64,000 nucleotides of DNA from Kitasatospora sp. MAA4 (GCF_029893355.1 NZ_JARZAI010000017.1:62001-126000), one strand, 5' to 3'; counted from the stretch's first letter, positions 42,551 to 52,414 are shown. Numbers and translations: made by a program. The notes: generated by a model not told the origin, from the sequence alone.

Positions 42551-43270
42551 TCAGCCCGTCTTTCGCTCCCCCGCCAACTCCCGCAGCGCCCGGCGGCACA
42601 GCGAATCCGCCCGCCGGGTGGTCTCCGGCAGCCGGTAGCGGGGGGTCAGGGCGAGTACGCAGTCGACGGCCTCGGAGATCCCGATCCGGTGGCCGACCGA
42701 CACGAAGGCCGGCTTCACCCCCGCACGGGTGCGGACCGCACGGCCCACCTCCTCGCCGGTCGCCTCGTCCACCAGCGGGGTCCACTCCCCCCGCTCGGCG
42801 CCCGGGAGTTGGTGGCTGAACGTGAAGGGCGTCTTGGCCACCCCCAGCGTTCGCAGGCCGGTGAGCACGCCGAGGTGGCTGGCCAGTCCCAGGCGCCGCG
42901 GATGAGCCACGCCGTAGCCGTCGCAGACCACCAGGTCGGGGGTCTGCCCGAGCTTGGCCAACGCGTCGATCACCGCCGGGAGTTCACGGAAGGCAAGCAG
43001 GCCGGGCACGTACGGGAAGGCGATCCGGCCGACGGCGGTGGTCTCCTCGACCACCTCCAGCGTGCGGAGGTCGAGCAGGACGGCCGCGGCGGCGACGACG
43101 TCGTTCTCGTCGTCGTAGGCCACATCAACTCCCGCCACCAGCACCACCGGACCCGCACCGAAGGGCTCGACGAGCTCCCGCAGGCGCAGTTGCTCGGCGA
43201 CGGCCTCCGCCTCGGTTCGAGGCCAACCGGCCAGGTCAACAGGGCTGATCGACGGTCGGCGGTCGGTCAC
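42551..43270 (-). CDS. nfi: Endonuclease V (deoxyinosine 3' endonuclease)
   Basis: A 239-residue repair nuclease that cuts next to deoxyinosine. VLVAGVDVAYDDE carries the metal-binding Asp, YVPGLLAFRELPAVIDAL is the PYIPG-like wedge (here FPYVPG), and VVCDGYGVAHPRRLGLASHL provides further metal ligands. GTG start at 43270 with GGGGGAG upstream; a longer frame is possible but lacks a site. Confidence 0.92.
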   Translation of the reverse strand: MTDRRPSISPVDLAGWPRTEAEAVAEQLRLRELVEPFGAGPVVLVAGVDVAYDDENDVVAAAAVLLDLRTLEVVEETTAVGRIAFPYVPGLLAFRELPAVIDALAKLGQTPDLVVCDGYGVAHPRRLGLASHLGVLTGLRTLGVAKTPFTFSHQLPGAERGEWTPLVDEATGEEVGRAVRTRAGVKPAFVSVGHRIGISEAVDCVLALTPRYRLPETTRRADSLCRRALRELAGERKTG

Positions 43271-43498
43271 GGACTCCCCCGGAGCATCTCGGTACGGCAC
43301 TCGGCGCGCTGTCACCGCCACCGTATCCGCCCTGCTCGGGCAGCCCGTACGGCACGGTCGCGCGGGGCATGAGTCCATGCGCCCCCTGTGCCCCCCGCAT
43401 ATGCCCGGTTAGCCTGAACTTACCGAACTCCCCTACGGGGTAAGTCTCCTGCGGGGCCATTCCGCTCCGGTCCACCGATGCGCGAAGGACGGACAGCC

Positions 43499-43759
43499 AT
43501 GCCGCAATCACTCGCCGCCAGGGTCTGCACCGGCAGCTGCACCGTCGTCGCCACCACGCTGCTCCTGCTCGCGGTCTCCGGCGCCACCGGCTTCCCCGAG
43601 ATCGCCCTGCTCGTGGTACTCGCCGTGGCGGTCGGCGCGTTCGCCGCGACCCTGGTCTCCCCCCGGCGCGCGGCCCCCGCAGCGCCCCCCGCGCCTGCGC
43701 CGGCGGCCCCCGCGGCCGCCTCCACCCCTGCCTCCGTCCCCGCCCCCGGCGGCCGCTGA
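43499..43759 (+). CDS. Small membrane protein with alanine/proline tail
   Basis: An 86-residue protein: signal-like segment with two cysteines, a second hydrophobic helix (ALLVVLAVAVGAFAATLV) and an Ala/Pro-rich C-terminus. Function unknown. The ATG at 43499 has GAAGGA upstream; a start at 43478 is less likely. Confidence 0.5.
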   Translation: MPQSLAARVCTGSCTVVATTLLLLAVSGATGFPEIALLVVLAVAVGAFAATLVSPRRAAPAAPPAPAPAAPAAASTPASVPAPGGR

Positions 43760-43795
43760 CCTCCCGTCCAGCGGACCGCCACCCCGCGCGGCACA

Positions 43796-44479
43796 TCAGA
43801 CCGTGGAGACCACCACGGTCTTCGCCGCCTTGTCGTGGACGCACTGGCGGTACGGCTTGTCGAACACGCCGAACATACCGTCGGCCAGCCACCACAGTCC
43901 GCAGCACAGCACCGCGGGCAGCGTGTACGTCGCGGCGCGCGTCCACCCGGCCGAACCGTTCGGGCTGCTCCCGTCGATGAGCATGGCGACCCGGACGTTC
44001 ATCACCTTCTTGCCCAGCGTCTGGCCGTCCCGGGAGAGCATCGTGCCCTCGTAGATGAGGTACAGGCCGTAGAAGAGCCAGACGCCACCGGTCCAGCCGT
44101 CCCGACTGCCGAAGCCGGTGAACGGCAGGACCAGCAGGAAGGCGACGATCTGGATGATCACGTAGTCGATCAGCCGGGCCACGATCCGGCTGAGCCAGCT
44201 GCCGAGCGGCGGCATCCCCGGCACGGGAGCGGCGGGCCCGCCGTAGCCGGGGGCACGGTACGGGGAGGACGGATCTGCGGAGTCGTACGGACCGCCGGGA
44301 CGTACGCCGTAGGGCGCACCGCCGCCGAACGGCTCGGCGGACGGGGGCGGCACGGCGTCGTACGGCGAACCGGACGCGGGCGTCCCGTTGGCCTGCGATC
44401 CCGGCTGCGGCGGCTTCTTGTCGAAGGAGGGCTTGCCGTCCCCCTCCGGCTCGGGGTTCGAGGGGTCGTAAGTACTCAT
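43796..44479 (-). CDS. RDD family membrane protein
   Basis: A 227-residue protein with a disordered Pro/Gly-rich N-terminus of about 85 residues (possible protein-protein interaction arm) and a C-terminal RDD domain: WLSRIVARLIDYVIIQI, DGQTLGKKVMNVRV and FDKPYRQCVHDKAAKTVVV, with three membrane helices. RDD proteins are small membrane proteins of unclear, possibly transport, function. Followed on the minus strand after another RDD gene. Confidence 0.85.
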   Translation of the reverse strand: MSTYDPSNPEPEGDGKPSFDKKPPQPGSQANGTPASGSPYDAVPPPSAEPFGGGAPYGVRPGGPYDSADPSSPYRAPGYGGPAAPVPGMPPLGSWLSRIVARLIDYVIIQIVAFLLVLPFTGFGSRDGWTGGVWLFYGLYLIYEGTMLSRDGQTLGKKVMNVRVAMLIDGSSPNGSAGWTRAATYTLPAVLCCGLWWLADGMFGVFDKPYRQCVHDKAAKTVVVSTV

Positions 44480-44560
44480 GCAGAGAGTAGATCACCGCAA
44501 ATACTACGAAGTACGGATATTTAGCCCGTTCTGTCCATGCCCGTCACTCCGTCCGGGCGC

Positions 44561-45709
44561 TCAGCCCTCGACCACCTTCGTGCCTGCCACCCGGTCGTGC
44601 CAGCCGCGCCTGCCCTGACGATCGACCAGCACGGCGAGGAGGCCCACCAGGGTGAGGACGGAGAGCTGCCCGACCAGCCAGCGGCCCAGCGAGCGGCCCA
44701 GCGTCGGCGGCCGGCGGGCGTCCGTCCTGACGACGCGTAGGCCGAGCAGCCGCTTGCCCAGGGTCCGACCGGTCCGGGCGGTGGGGAGCACCTCCCCGAG
44801 GAAGCCGACCAGCAGCAACACCCCGAGGAGCAGTCCGAGCCGCCCGAGGACCACGCCGTCGAGCAGCCACACCTGGACCTCCCGGCCCGTCAGCTGACTG
44901 GCGGCCCGCGCCTGCGCGACCCTGACCTGCACGTGCGCCTCGGTGTCGGCGACGAACGGCAGCGCGGTCGCCGCGGCGACGGCGGCGAGGACGAGGCCGT
45001 CGAGCAGACGCGCGGCCGCCCGCCGCCCGAGGCCGGCCGGTCTCACCGGCTTCACCGGCCTCGGCGCCGCCTGGCGGTTGCGCTGCACGGTCTGAGAAGT
45101 CGGCCTGGCCGACTTCTCAGACACAACCGCAGACACAACCGCAGGCACACGCACCGGCACCGGCACCGGCACCGGCTCAACAGGCGCAGGCACAACCGCA
45201 GGCACGACGACCGGAGCGACCGCGACCGCGACCTCCACCTCCGCACGCTCCGAACGAACCTCCACCTCCACCTCCGCCCCCGGCGCCTCCACCACGCCCC
45301 ATGACACCCAGCGCGGCGCCGTCCCCGTCTCCATCAGCCCACGCTGCGCCTGCGGATCCGCCCGCCAGGCGGACCCGTCCGCCAGCTCCGGCGCGATGGT
45401 GAACGCAGCCCCGGCCGCCGTCTCGTCCAAGAACACCGGCCCGGTCTCCACCGTCTCCGCCGCCTCCTGCGCCGGCAGCACCACCACCGGCGGCGGGATG
45501 TACCGGGCGTTCGGCCGCGGGTTGGGCCGCACCGCGAACCGCGGCACCTCCAGCACCTCGCCGGCGGCGGGCGCCGGCCTGCTGGTCCCGGGCACCCAGG
45601 CGCCGCCGTTCCAGTAGCGCACGAACCCCGGGACGGACGGGTCCGGATAGTAGCCGGGCGAGGGGACGACGGCCGTGTCCACGCTGGCAACCGAGGGCTG
45701 GTCCGACAT
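44561..45709 (-). CDS. DUF2510-RDD membrane protein
   Basis: A 382-residue protein. The N-terminus has the DUF2510 motif (PGYYPDPSVPGFVRYWNG). The middle is a low-complexity region alternating Val, Pro and Glu (VPVPVPVRVPAVV). The C-terminal 160 residues form an RDD domain with RRAAARLLDGLVLAAV, GRTLGKRLLGLRVVRT and RRGWHDRVAGTKVV. It is the second RDD gene in tandem. Confidence 0.8.
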   Translation of the reverse strand: MSDQPSVASVDTAVVPSPGYYPDPSVPGFVRYWNGGAWVPGTSRPAPAAGEVLEVPRFAVRPNPRPNARYIPPPVVVLPAQEAAETVETGPVFLDETAAGAAFTIAPELADGSAWRADPQAQRGLMETGTAPRWVSWGVVEAPGAEVEVEVRSERAEVEVAVAVAPVVVPAVVPAPVEPVPVPVPVRVPAVVSAVVSEKSARPTSQTVQRNRQAAPRPVKPVRPAGLGRRAAARLLDGLVLAAVAAATALPFVADTEAHVQVRVAQARAASQLTGREVQVWLLDGVVLGRLGLLLGVLLLVGFLGEVLPTARTGRTLGKRLLGLRVVRTDARRPPTLGRSLGRWLVGQLSVLTLVGLLAVLVDRQGRRGWHDRVAGTKVVEG

Positions 45710-45967
45710 TCAGATCTACTCTCCTGTGCACGGTCGGCGGGACACACGCCACGTCGCCGGACAGTCACAAAGGGTAGTGCCTCCAAACCTGCGCGCGCGG
45801 AAGTTGTCGATTAACGGGACGGCCGACCGCCGCGCACGCTATGGCCGGAGCCTGCGCCAAGCCCCCGCAGATTGGCACCGAGAAAGTGTGTAAGAACCAC
45901 CCCTCGCCGCGCTCTCCATGGTGACAAGGCCTTCGGAAGGCCCCAGAAGGACAGAGAGGAACCGATC

Positions 45968-46384
45968 ATGGACCGCCGGCTGAGCGTGGTCGAGCACGAG
46001 CTCGAACTGAACCTGGTGCTCTCCCCCGAGCGCAGCGTGCCCGTCCCGGCCCGGCTCTCCTACGGGAGCCACGACCCGTACGCCGTCCACATCACCTTCC
46101 ACCTCGACACCGGAACCCCGGTGACCTGGGTGTTCTCCCGCGAGCTGCTGGTCGAGGGGACGTTCCGCCCGTGCGGTCAGGGCGACGTGCGGATCTGGCC
46201 GACCCGGGCCGGACGGCGCAGTGTGCTCTGCCTCGCCCTGACCTCCCCGGCCGGGGACGCGCTGTTGGAGGCGCCGCTCCCGGCGGTCGCCGCCTGGCTG
46301 GAGCGCGCGCACCGCCTGGTGCCGCCGGGCAGCGAGCTGGCCGTGCTGGATCTGGACAGCTCGCTCGCCGAGCTGCTGGCGTGA
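45968..46384 (+). CDS. ssgG: SsgA-like sporulation/cell-division protein (probable SsgG)
   Basis: A 138-residue SALP with the family core VPVPARLSYGSHDPYAVHIT, FSRELLVEGTFRPCG, GDVRIWPTRAGRRSV and LLEAPLPAVAAWLERAHR. SALPs position division septa and peptidoglycan remodelling during sporulation. The gene name is inferred from position: between pncA and hppD, as I recall for ssgG (SCO2924) in S. coelicolor. ATG at 45968 with AGAGGAA upstream. Confidence 0.75.
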   Translation: MDRRLSVVEHELELNLVLSPERSVPVPARLSYGSHDPYAVHITFHLDTGTPVTWVFSRELLVEGTFRPCGQGDVRIWPTRAGRRSVLCLALTSPAGDALLEAPLPAVAAWLERAHRLVPPGSELAVLDLDSSLAELLA

Positions 46385-46420
46385 CGGAACGACGGAACCG
46401 CCCGGGGCCAGGAGGGGGTG

Positions 46421-47815
46421 TCAGCGCGCCGCGGGGGTGCGCTGACGTCCGCCACCGACCGCGGCGGCCAGCTCGCGCTGCCGCGGCAGGCGTCCCAGCG
46501 GCTCGCCCGCGGCCCGCCGCCGCGCCCGCACGCGCAGCGCGGTCAGCAGCAGGAAGCACAGCCCGACCCACGGGTACATCCCGGCCGGGATCTGCTTGAG
46601 CAGGCCCATCTGCAGGTTGGTGATCCCCTTGTGCGGCACGAGCCACATCGAGAACGAGCAGAACGCCAGCGTCGTCGCGCCGAGGATCACCCGCCAGCGC
46701 ACCCGCCGCACCGCGGCCGGCCGGGACCGCTCGTGCGCGGCCTCGGCCGCGAGCAGCACCAGCACCGGTACGCACCACACCCAGTGGTGGGTCCAGCTGA
46801 TCGGCGAGATCAGCAGCGCGGTGATCGCGGCGCAGCAGACGCCCCACGCCTCGGCGCGCGGCAGGCAGCGTCCGCTGCGGTAGGCCCAGGCGGCGATCGC
46901 CAGGCCGCTCACGGCGACGACGGCGGCGGCGAGGGTGGCGGCCGTCCCGGGGTTGGCGTGGTGCAGGAAGCGGGCGGCGACCCCGCGCAGCGACTGGTTG
47001 TCGACGATCTCGGTCTTGCCGACCCGCGAGGAGTCGTACAGGTACTTGGTCCAGAACCCCCAGGTGGCGCCGGGCAGTACGGCGCCGCCGAGCGCGAAGG
47101 TGGCCAGGAAGGTGAAGCCCGCCACGAAGGCGGCCCGGACCCGGCCGGTGATCAGCAGGTAGACGGCGAAGATGCCCGGTGTGAGCTTCATCCCGGCCGC
47201 GATCCCGATGCCGACGCCCTTCCACCGGTGGCCGTCGGAACGGGTCAGGTCCCAGAGGACCAGGCAGATCAGGATCAGGTTGATCTGGCCGTACCGCAGC
47301 GTGGTGAAGACCGGCTCCAGCCAGACCCCGAGCCCGGCGACCAGTACGACGCCCACCGGGCGGACCTCCCGGCGCGGCCAGCCGACCAGCCGGAAGGCCA
47401 GCAGCGCGGTCAGCCCCAGCAGCGCGACGTTGCCGGCCGTGATCGCCACCCGCAGGAAGCTCACCGCGGCCCAGGTGGTCGGCACGAAGAGCATGGCCGC
47501 GAACGGCGGGTAGGTCGCGGGAAGGTTCCACTGGGTGACCCGCAGCGCGTAGAGGTCGCGTCCGTGGGCGACGGCGGCGCCCTCGGCCCGGTAGACCATC
47601 ATGTCGACCATCGAGGTGCCGATGAAGTGCCGGACGACGGCGTAGAGGAGCAGCGACACTGCCGCTGCCAGCGAGGCGATCAGCAGCGGCCGCCGGGGCG
47701 CCTCCCGCACCGCGCGTACCGGCTCGGTCACCCGCTGCCGCCATGCGGACGAAGGAGCGGGGACGGGCCTCGGTCCGGCACCCGCCGTCCGTGGGTCCTG
47801 CTGCACCGCTGTCAC
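46421..47815 (-). CDS. GT87 polyprenyl-mannose transferase
   Basis: A membrane glycosyltransferase with about ten helices. The GT-C motif is near the N-terminus (MVYRAEGAAVAHGRDLYA, with the acidic loop), AATYPPFAAMLF and LLISPISWTHHWVWC are conserved. Such enzymes add mannose from a polyprenyl donor to outer glycans. The longest frame runs to 47896; I prefer the GTG at 47815 because GGAG lies 6 bases upstream (464 residues). Downstream neighbour on the other strand is the SsgA-like gene. Confidence 0.78.
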   Translation of the reverse strand: MTAVQQDPRTAGAGPRPVPAPSSAWRQRVTEPVRAVREAPRRPLLIASLAAAVSLLLYAVVRHFIGTSMVDMMVYRAEGAAVAHGRDLYALRVTQWNLPATYPPFAAMLFVPTTWAAVSFLRVAITAGNVALLGLTALLAFRLVGWPRREVRPVGVVLVAGLGVWLEPVFTTLRYGQINLILICLVLWDLTRSDGHRWKGVGIGIAAGMKLTPGIFAVYLLITGRVRAAFVAGFTFLATFALGGAVLPGATWGFWTKYLYDSSRVGKTEIVDNQSLRGVAARFLHHANPGTAATLAAAVVAVSGLAIAAWAYRSGRCLPRAEAWGVCCAAITALLISPISWTHHWVWCVPVLVLLAAEAAHERSRPAAVRRVRWRVILGATTLAFCSFSMWLVPHKGITNLQMGLLKQIPAGMYPWVGLCFLLLTALRVRARRRAAGEPLGRLPRQRELAAAVGGGRQRTPAAR

Positions 47816-47926
47816 TGCCTGCTCCGTCCGCCGGTCGGTCGACCAACAATCGACCATACCGGAGAGGCCCGAACCTCGACCTTGATCGTTTCGCACCGAT
47901 CACACCGGGCCCCTCCGTCCCAGGGG

Positions 47927-49507
47927 TCAGCCCGTGTAGGCCCCCAGGGCCCTGGTGAAGTCCAGCGGCTGCTGCGCGATGCTGCTGCAGCTGGGGTCCG
48001 CGTACGACTTGGCGCCGCCGTCGCAGGCCTTGTCCCGGGTGCCGGACCACATCGCCAGCCAGGCCAGGTGCTTGCTCTGGGCGAAGGCGGCCAGCTGACC
48101 GGCGTCGGCGACCGTGAAGACCTCGGAGGAGACGTCGTTGACGCCGATCATCGGGGTCACCGCGACCTTCGACCAGGCCGCCGCGTCGCTCAGGCCCAGC
48201 ACGCTCTTGACCTGCGCCTGGGTGGCGGTGGCCGCGTCGATGGCGTACGTGCCCATCCGGCCGCCGGGGTTGGGGGCGACGCCGTCGCCGAAGTCCATCG
48301 CCATGATGTTCACGGCGCCGATCCGCACGCCGCTGCTCTGCGCGTCGGCCAGCAGGTTGATGCCGTCCTGGGTCAGGCCGGTGGGCAGCGCGGGGAGCGT
48401 GTACGAGACGTCGAGGGCCCTGCCCTTGCTCGCGGCGGTCTGCTGCAGCTGGGCGATCGCCTGGTCGCGACGGGTGTTGGCGGCGGTGTCGGCCAGCGCC
48501 CCGCCCTCGACGTCGAAGTCGATCCTGCTCAGGCCGTAGGCGTCGACGACCTGCTGGTAGGCGGCGGCGAGGTCGGCCGACGAGCCGCAGGCGGTGGCGA
48601 GTTCGCTGCCGTTGGCGCCGCCGAAGGAGACCCGGACGTCGCCGCCGATCGCGCGCAGCGCGCCGATCTGCGAGGCGACCGGGTCGGATGTGAGGTCGCT
48701 GACGCCGCCCCACTTCGGCACGCAGCCGCCGCCGGAGACGACGAAGGCGAGCGTGAAGTTCTTCACGCCGGTCGCCTTCGCGGTGGCGAGAAGGTCGTAC
48801 GGCGGGTACAGCGAGGTGTCGACATACGGTGCGAACCCGGCCCCGCCGGACGCAGGTACCGGCACCGGCGTGGGCGAGGACGTCGGCGACGACGTCGGCG
48901 TGGCAGTGGCCGAGGGACGCGCGCTCGGCTTCGCGCTGGTGGCGGGCGCCGAAGGCGCAGCCGTCGGCGACGAGGTCGGCACCGACGACGGCACCGGCAC
49001 CGGCGACGGCGGCGCCGTGGTCGGCCGCCCGGACGGGACGGGGGTCGGCCCGTTGCCGGCCTTGCAGGAGACGTTGTCGATCAGGCAGTTGCCCGGCTCG
49101 GCCTGCGCCGGCCCGGAACCCTCCACCACGAACCCGACGTCCACGCTCTTCCCGGGGTCGAGGTGCTTGCTCCAGGACTCCGGCTTCACCGTGACGTGCT
49201 GCCCGGAGAGCGTGAAGCCGGCGTTCCAGAGCGAGTCGATCTTCGCGCCGGCCGGCAGGTCGAAGGCCAGCGTCCAGTCGTCTGTCGCGCTGCCGGTGGT
49301 GTTGCTGACCAGGTACTGGCCGGTGTAGCCGCTGTCCCAGCTGCTGGTTCTGCTGTAGACGGCGCCGACCGTGGCGGCACTGGCCGAGGAGGCCAGCGCC
49401 ACCACGCCGCCCGCGACGACGGCCGCGGCGACCGCGCTCGCACCGAGGACGGCGCCCTTGCGGCTGCGCCGCCGGTGGCCCCGGCGCGGCGTGGACTGGT
49501 TCGTCAT
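47927..49507 (-). CDS. Secreted GH18 chitinase with CBM2-like domain
   Basis: A 526-residue exported enzyme: a twin-Arg-like basic start (RRGHRRRSR), a signal peptide ending ASA|ATVGAV, a CBM2-like beta-sandwich (SGYTGQYLVSNTTGSATDDW), a Pro/Ser/Thr linker of about 70 residues, and a GH18 barrel with the active-site loop RIDFDVEGG, in which Asp and Glu occupy the DxxDxDxE positions. The VEG variation is found in the ChiD-like chitinase subgroup. No clear dre element precedes it, unlike the nag genes. Confidence 0.85.
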   Translation of the reverse strand: MTNQSTPRRGHRRRSRKGAVLGASAVAAAVVAGGVVALASSASAATVGAVYSRTSSWDSGYTGQYLVSNTTGSATDDWTLAFDLPAGAKIDSLWNAGFTLSGQHVTVKPESWSKHLDPGKSVDVGFVVEGSGPAQAEPGNCLIDNVSCKAGNGPTPVPSGRPTTAPPSPVPVPSSVPTSSPTAAPSAPATSAKPSARPSATATPTSSPTSSPTPVPVPASGGAGFAPYVDTSLYPPYDLLATAKATGVKNFTLAFVVSGGGCVPKWGGVSDLTSDPVASQIGALRAIGGDVRVSFGGANGSELATACGSSADLAAAYQQVVDAYGLSRIDFDVEGGALADTAANTRRDQAIAQLQQTAASKGRALDVSYTLPALPTGLTQDGINLLADAQSSGVRIGAVNIMAMDFGDGVAPNPGGRMGTYAIDAATATQAQVKSVLGLSDAAAWSKVAVTPMIGVNDVSSEVFTVADAGQLAAFAQSKHLAWLAMWSGTRDKACDGGAKSYADPSCSSIAQQPLDFTRALGAYTG

Positions 49508-49636
49508 GGGTGCTACCTCCGCGGTGAACTACGAGCGATCCGCCAGGCGTTGACCGCCCCGACGCCGCCGACGCTAGCGCTCCCGCAGGCCGGGAAACCC
49601 CCGCTCAGAGACGGGTAGAGGTCTCTTAGGGACTAC

Positions 49637-51106
49637 TTAAGAAAGATCCCCTCGGCCCCGCTGTCTGCGCCGCCCCGGGCGCCGCTGACGGCCGGGCCGA
49701 CCGACGGACGGCCCGCCGAGCGCCAGTCGCAACCGGATCTCCGCGCCGCCGAGCCCGGCCGAGCGCCCCAGCGCCAGGTCCCCGCCGGTGGCCTCGGCGA
49801 GCTTGCGGACGATGTCCAGGCCGAGCCCGGTGGAGCCGTCCCCGCCGTCACCCTCGCCGCGCCGCAGCGCGGCCGCCGGGTCGTCGAAGCCTGCCCCGGC
49901 GTCGCCGACCAGCACGATCACCGCGTTCTCGGTGGCCAGCACGTCCACCGAGAACGCGGTGCCCATCACGGTGTGCCGGAAGACGTTGCCGAGCAGCGCG
50001 TCGACGGCGGCCACCAGGTCGCCGCGCTGCACGGGCACCGGCGCCGGGGCCTCGGCGCCGGCCAGCCGCCAGCGGCGGCCCTCGTCCTCGGCCAGCGCCG
50101 ACCAGAAGCCGACCCGCTCGCGGATCACCTCGGCGGCGTCGCAGCCGACGGTGATCACCGGGGCGTCCTCGGCCGGGCGGCGGGCCGAGCGGATGATCTG
50201 GTCCACCTCGCGCTCCAGTTGGGAGACCGCGTGCCGGGTGGCGTCAGCGGCGTCCCCGTCGCCGAGCGAGGCGGCGTTCAGCCGCAGCACGGTGAGCGGG
50301 GTGCGCAGCCGGTGCGAGAGGTCGGCGGCCAGTTCGCGCTCGGCGGCCAGCAGGTGCACGACGCGGTCCGCCATCGCGTTGAACGCGACTGCGGCCTCCT
50401 GGAGTTCGGCGGGGCTGCCGTCCACCTGCGGGCCCTGGACGGGGACCCGGACGGCGAGGTCGCCGGCGCCCAACGAGCGGGCGGCGACGGCCAGTCGGCG
50501 GGCCGCGCCGACCAGCCGCGAGCCCATCCGGTCGGCCACCAGCACCGCGATGGCGACCAGCGACAGGGCCACCAGCGAGAGCACCAGCCAGGCGGTCCGC
50601 ACGCCCCGGGTCAACTCGCCGTCGGCGACGTACACCTCGACGACGGCGACCCGCGAGGTGTCCACGGCCACCGGCTGGAGCAGCGCGAACCCGCCGGGGA
50701 CCTGCACGGTCATCGAGCGGCCCTCGCCGCTCGCGGTGGAGATGTCGGCGTCGCTCGCCCGCGCCGCGCCGATGGTCGTCCCCCGGACGGCCGGGCCGGC
50801 GACCGGCGGCGGCAGGTGGACGGCGATCAGGCCCTGCGCGCCGGCGTCCGTGCTGGCCATCGCGCGGGACAGCGCGTCCTGGTCGGTGGTGATCGCCAGC
50901 GCCGGGCCCAGCGCGGCCGCCTGCCGGTCGGCGGCGGTGAAGGCGCGGTCGCGGGCGGTCTTCTGGACCATCAGGCCCAGCGGGATGAGGAAGGCCAGCG
51001 CCACCATCGTGGTGCCGGCCACCGCCGCCTTGACCAGTGCCCAGCGCAGCGACTGCCCCCCGCGCCGGGGCTCCCCGCCCCCGGCGCCGCCCCCCGGCGA
51101 TCTCAC
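49637..51106 (-). CDS. Sensor histidine kinase (OmpR-family partner)
   Basis: A 489-residue membrane kinase. Two membrane helices flank an extracytoplasmic sensor of about 140 residues; HAMP-like linker; H-box LSHRLRTPLTVLRLN; N-box GNVFRHT; G-boxes DAGAGFDD and GSTGLGLDIVRK. GTG start overlaps the response-regulator stop (GTGA), so the pair is co-translated. Signal unknown. The low-complexity end (RRQRGRGDLS) is just cytoplasmic tail. Confidence 0.88.
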   Translation of the reverse strand: MRSPGGGAGGGEPRRGGQSLRWALVKAAVAGTTMVALAFLIPLGLMVQKTARDRAFTAADRQAAALGPALAITTDQDALSRAMASTDAGAQGLIAVHLPPPVAGPAVRGTTIGAARASDADISTASGEGRSMTVQVPGGFALLQPVAVDTSRVAVVEVYVADGELTRGVRTAWLVLSLVALSLVAIAVLVADRMGSRLVGAARRLAVAARSLGAGDLAVRVPVQGPQVDGSPAELQEAAVAFNAMADRVVHLLAAERELAADLSHRLRTPLTVLRLNAASLGDGDAADATRHAVSQLEREVDQIIRSARRPAEDAPVITVGCDAAEVIRERVGFWSALAEDEGRRWRLAGAEAPAPVPVQRGDLVAAVDALLGNVFRHTVMGTAFSVDVLATENAVIVLVGDAGAGFDDPAAALRRGEGDGGDGSTGLGLDIVRKLAEATGGDLALGRSAGLGGAEIRLRLALGGPSVGRPGRQRRPGRRRQRGRGDLS

Positions 51107-51810
51107 GGCCGCTGCTCCGGACCGGCCGGCACCGGAGCCTCCAGCCGGACGCCGACGCCGCGCACGGTGTAGAGGTAGCGCGGGTTGGACGCCGTCTCGC
51201 CGAGCTTGCGGCGCAGCCAGGAGAGGTGGACGTCGATGGTCTGGTCGCCGCCGTAGGTCTGGCGCCAGACCTCGGCCAGGATCTCCCGCCGCGGCACCAC
51301 CACCCCGGGCCGCGAGGCCAGGAAGGCCAGCAGGTCGAACTCGCGGCGGGTCAGGTCGAGCGGCCGCCCGTCCAGCATCGCCTCGCGCCGCTGGGCGTCG
51401 ATCGCCAGGCCGCCGACCCGCAGGATCTTGGCGGTCGGCGCCATGCCGCCGCCGAGCCGGCGCAGCACGGCGGTCATCCGGGCCGTCAGGTGCTCCCCGG
51501 AGAACGGCTTGACCAGGTAGTCGTCCGCGCCGTCGTTGAGCAGCCGGACGATCTCCGCCTCGTCGTCCCGGGCGGTGGAGATGATCACCGGGACGTCGGT
51601 CAGGCCGCGGATCATCTTGAGCGCCTCGCTGCCGTCCAGATCGGGCAGCCCGAGGTCGAGGATGACCAGGTCGCAGCCGACCTGCGCGACCTCGCGCAGC
51701 GCCTCCAGCGCGGTGCCCACACTGCGCACCGCGTGCCCGCACTCGGACAGGTGCCGGATGAGGGCGGATCGTACGAACGGGTCGTCCTCGACCACGAGCA
51801 CTGTTGCCAT
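51103..51810 (-). CDS. OmpR/PhoB-type response regulator
   Basis: A 235-residue regulator: receiver with phospho-acceptor Asp52 (ILDLGLPDLDG) and Lys in YLVKPFSGE; winged-helix DNA-binding domain (LTRREFDLLAFLASRPG, TIDVHLSWLRRKLGE). It forms a pair with the coupled kinase downstream. ATG at 51810. It is divergent from a secreted-protein gene at 51884, whose promoter it may control. Confidence 0.9.
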   Translation of the reverse strand: MATVLVVEDDPFVRSALIRHLSECGHAVRSVGTALEALREVAQVGCDLVILDLGLPDLDGSEALKMIRGLTDVPVIISTARDDEAEIVRLLNDGADDYLVKPFSGEHLTARMTAVLRRLGGGMAPTAKILRVGGLAIDAQRREAMLDGRPLDLTRREFDLLAFLASRPGVVVPRREILAEVWRQTYGGDQTIDVHLSWLRRKLGETASNPRYLYTVRGVGVRLEAPVPAGPEQRP

Positions 51811-51883
51811 GGCCCTGCACGGTACGGCATCGGCCGGACCAGTTGTCCAGTCCACTGGCACGATGCGGCAGGATGGCCGGACG

Positions 51884-52414
51884 ATGCGAAGCGGACTGGT
51901 TCAGACGGGCGCCTGGGCGGCGGCCACCGGGGTGGCGGTGCTGCTGTCCTGGCTCGGTGTCAGCAGCGTGCTGTCCGACGACGCGTTCGGGCCGCCGAAG
52001 CCGCTGCCGCTGCCGGCCACCTCCGCGGCCCCCGGTCCCGCCGCCGCGCCGTCCCCGTCCGCATCCCCATCGCCGTCCACCATGCCCCCGCCCGCGCCCA
52101 CGCACCAGTCACCGACGCCGACGCCCGAGAGCAGCGAGGACGGCAACGACGACGACAGCGCCGACGGCGGCGACAGCGCGGACCCGACCCCGAGCGCGGT
52201 GCACAGCTACCTGGTGCCCGGCGGCCGGGTCGCACTCGACATCCACCCGGACTCCGCCGAGCTGGTCTCGGCCACCCCGGACGCGGGCTGGCAGATGCAG
52301 GTCTGGCACGGCGACGAGTGGATGCGGATCGACTTCTCCCTCAACAACGCCACCAACTCGGTCTTCGTGACCTGGAACGGCCACGCCCCGGACGTCCAGA
52401 CCGTGGTCCGCTGA
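51884..52414 (+). CDS. Exported protein with Pro/Ser linker, unknown
   Basis: A 176-residue protein: N-terminal membrane/signal helix, a 70-residue Pro/Ser/Asp-rich linker, and a compact C-terminal domain (YLVPGGRVALDIHPDSAELV, then WHGDEWMRIDFSLNN). It resembles a small extracytoplasmic beta domain. Function unknown. It is divergent from the two-component regulator gene and may be a target or sensor partner of that system. Confidence 0.62.
   Translation: MRSGLVQTGAWAAATGVAVLLSWLGVSSVLSDDAFGPPKPLPLPATSAAPGPAAAPSPSASPSPSTMPPPAPTHQSPTPTPESSEDGNDDDSADGGDSADPTPSAVHSYLVPGGRVALDIHPDSAELVSATPDAGWQMQVWHGDEWMRIDFSLNNATNSVFVTWNGHAPDVQTVVR

Noticed and set aside
46418-49618. Plus-strand open frame of over 1000 codons opposite GT87 and chitinase genes
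   Set aside because: Low-complexity translation lying antisense to two well-supported genes.
49607-49626. agagac/gtctct inverted repeat upstream of the chitinase gene, considered as a dre operator
   Set aside because: It does not match the dre pattern seen before nagE1 and nagE2, and its 8-base spacer is wrong; its distance to the start is about 100 bases. It may be an unrelated operator.
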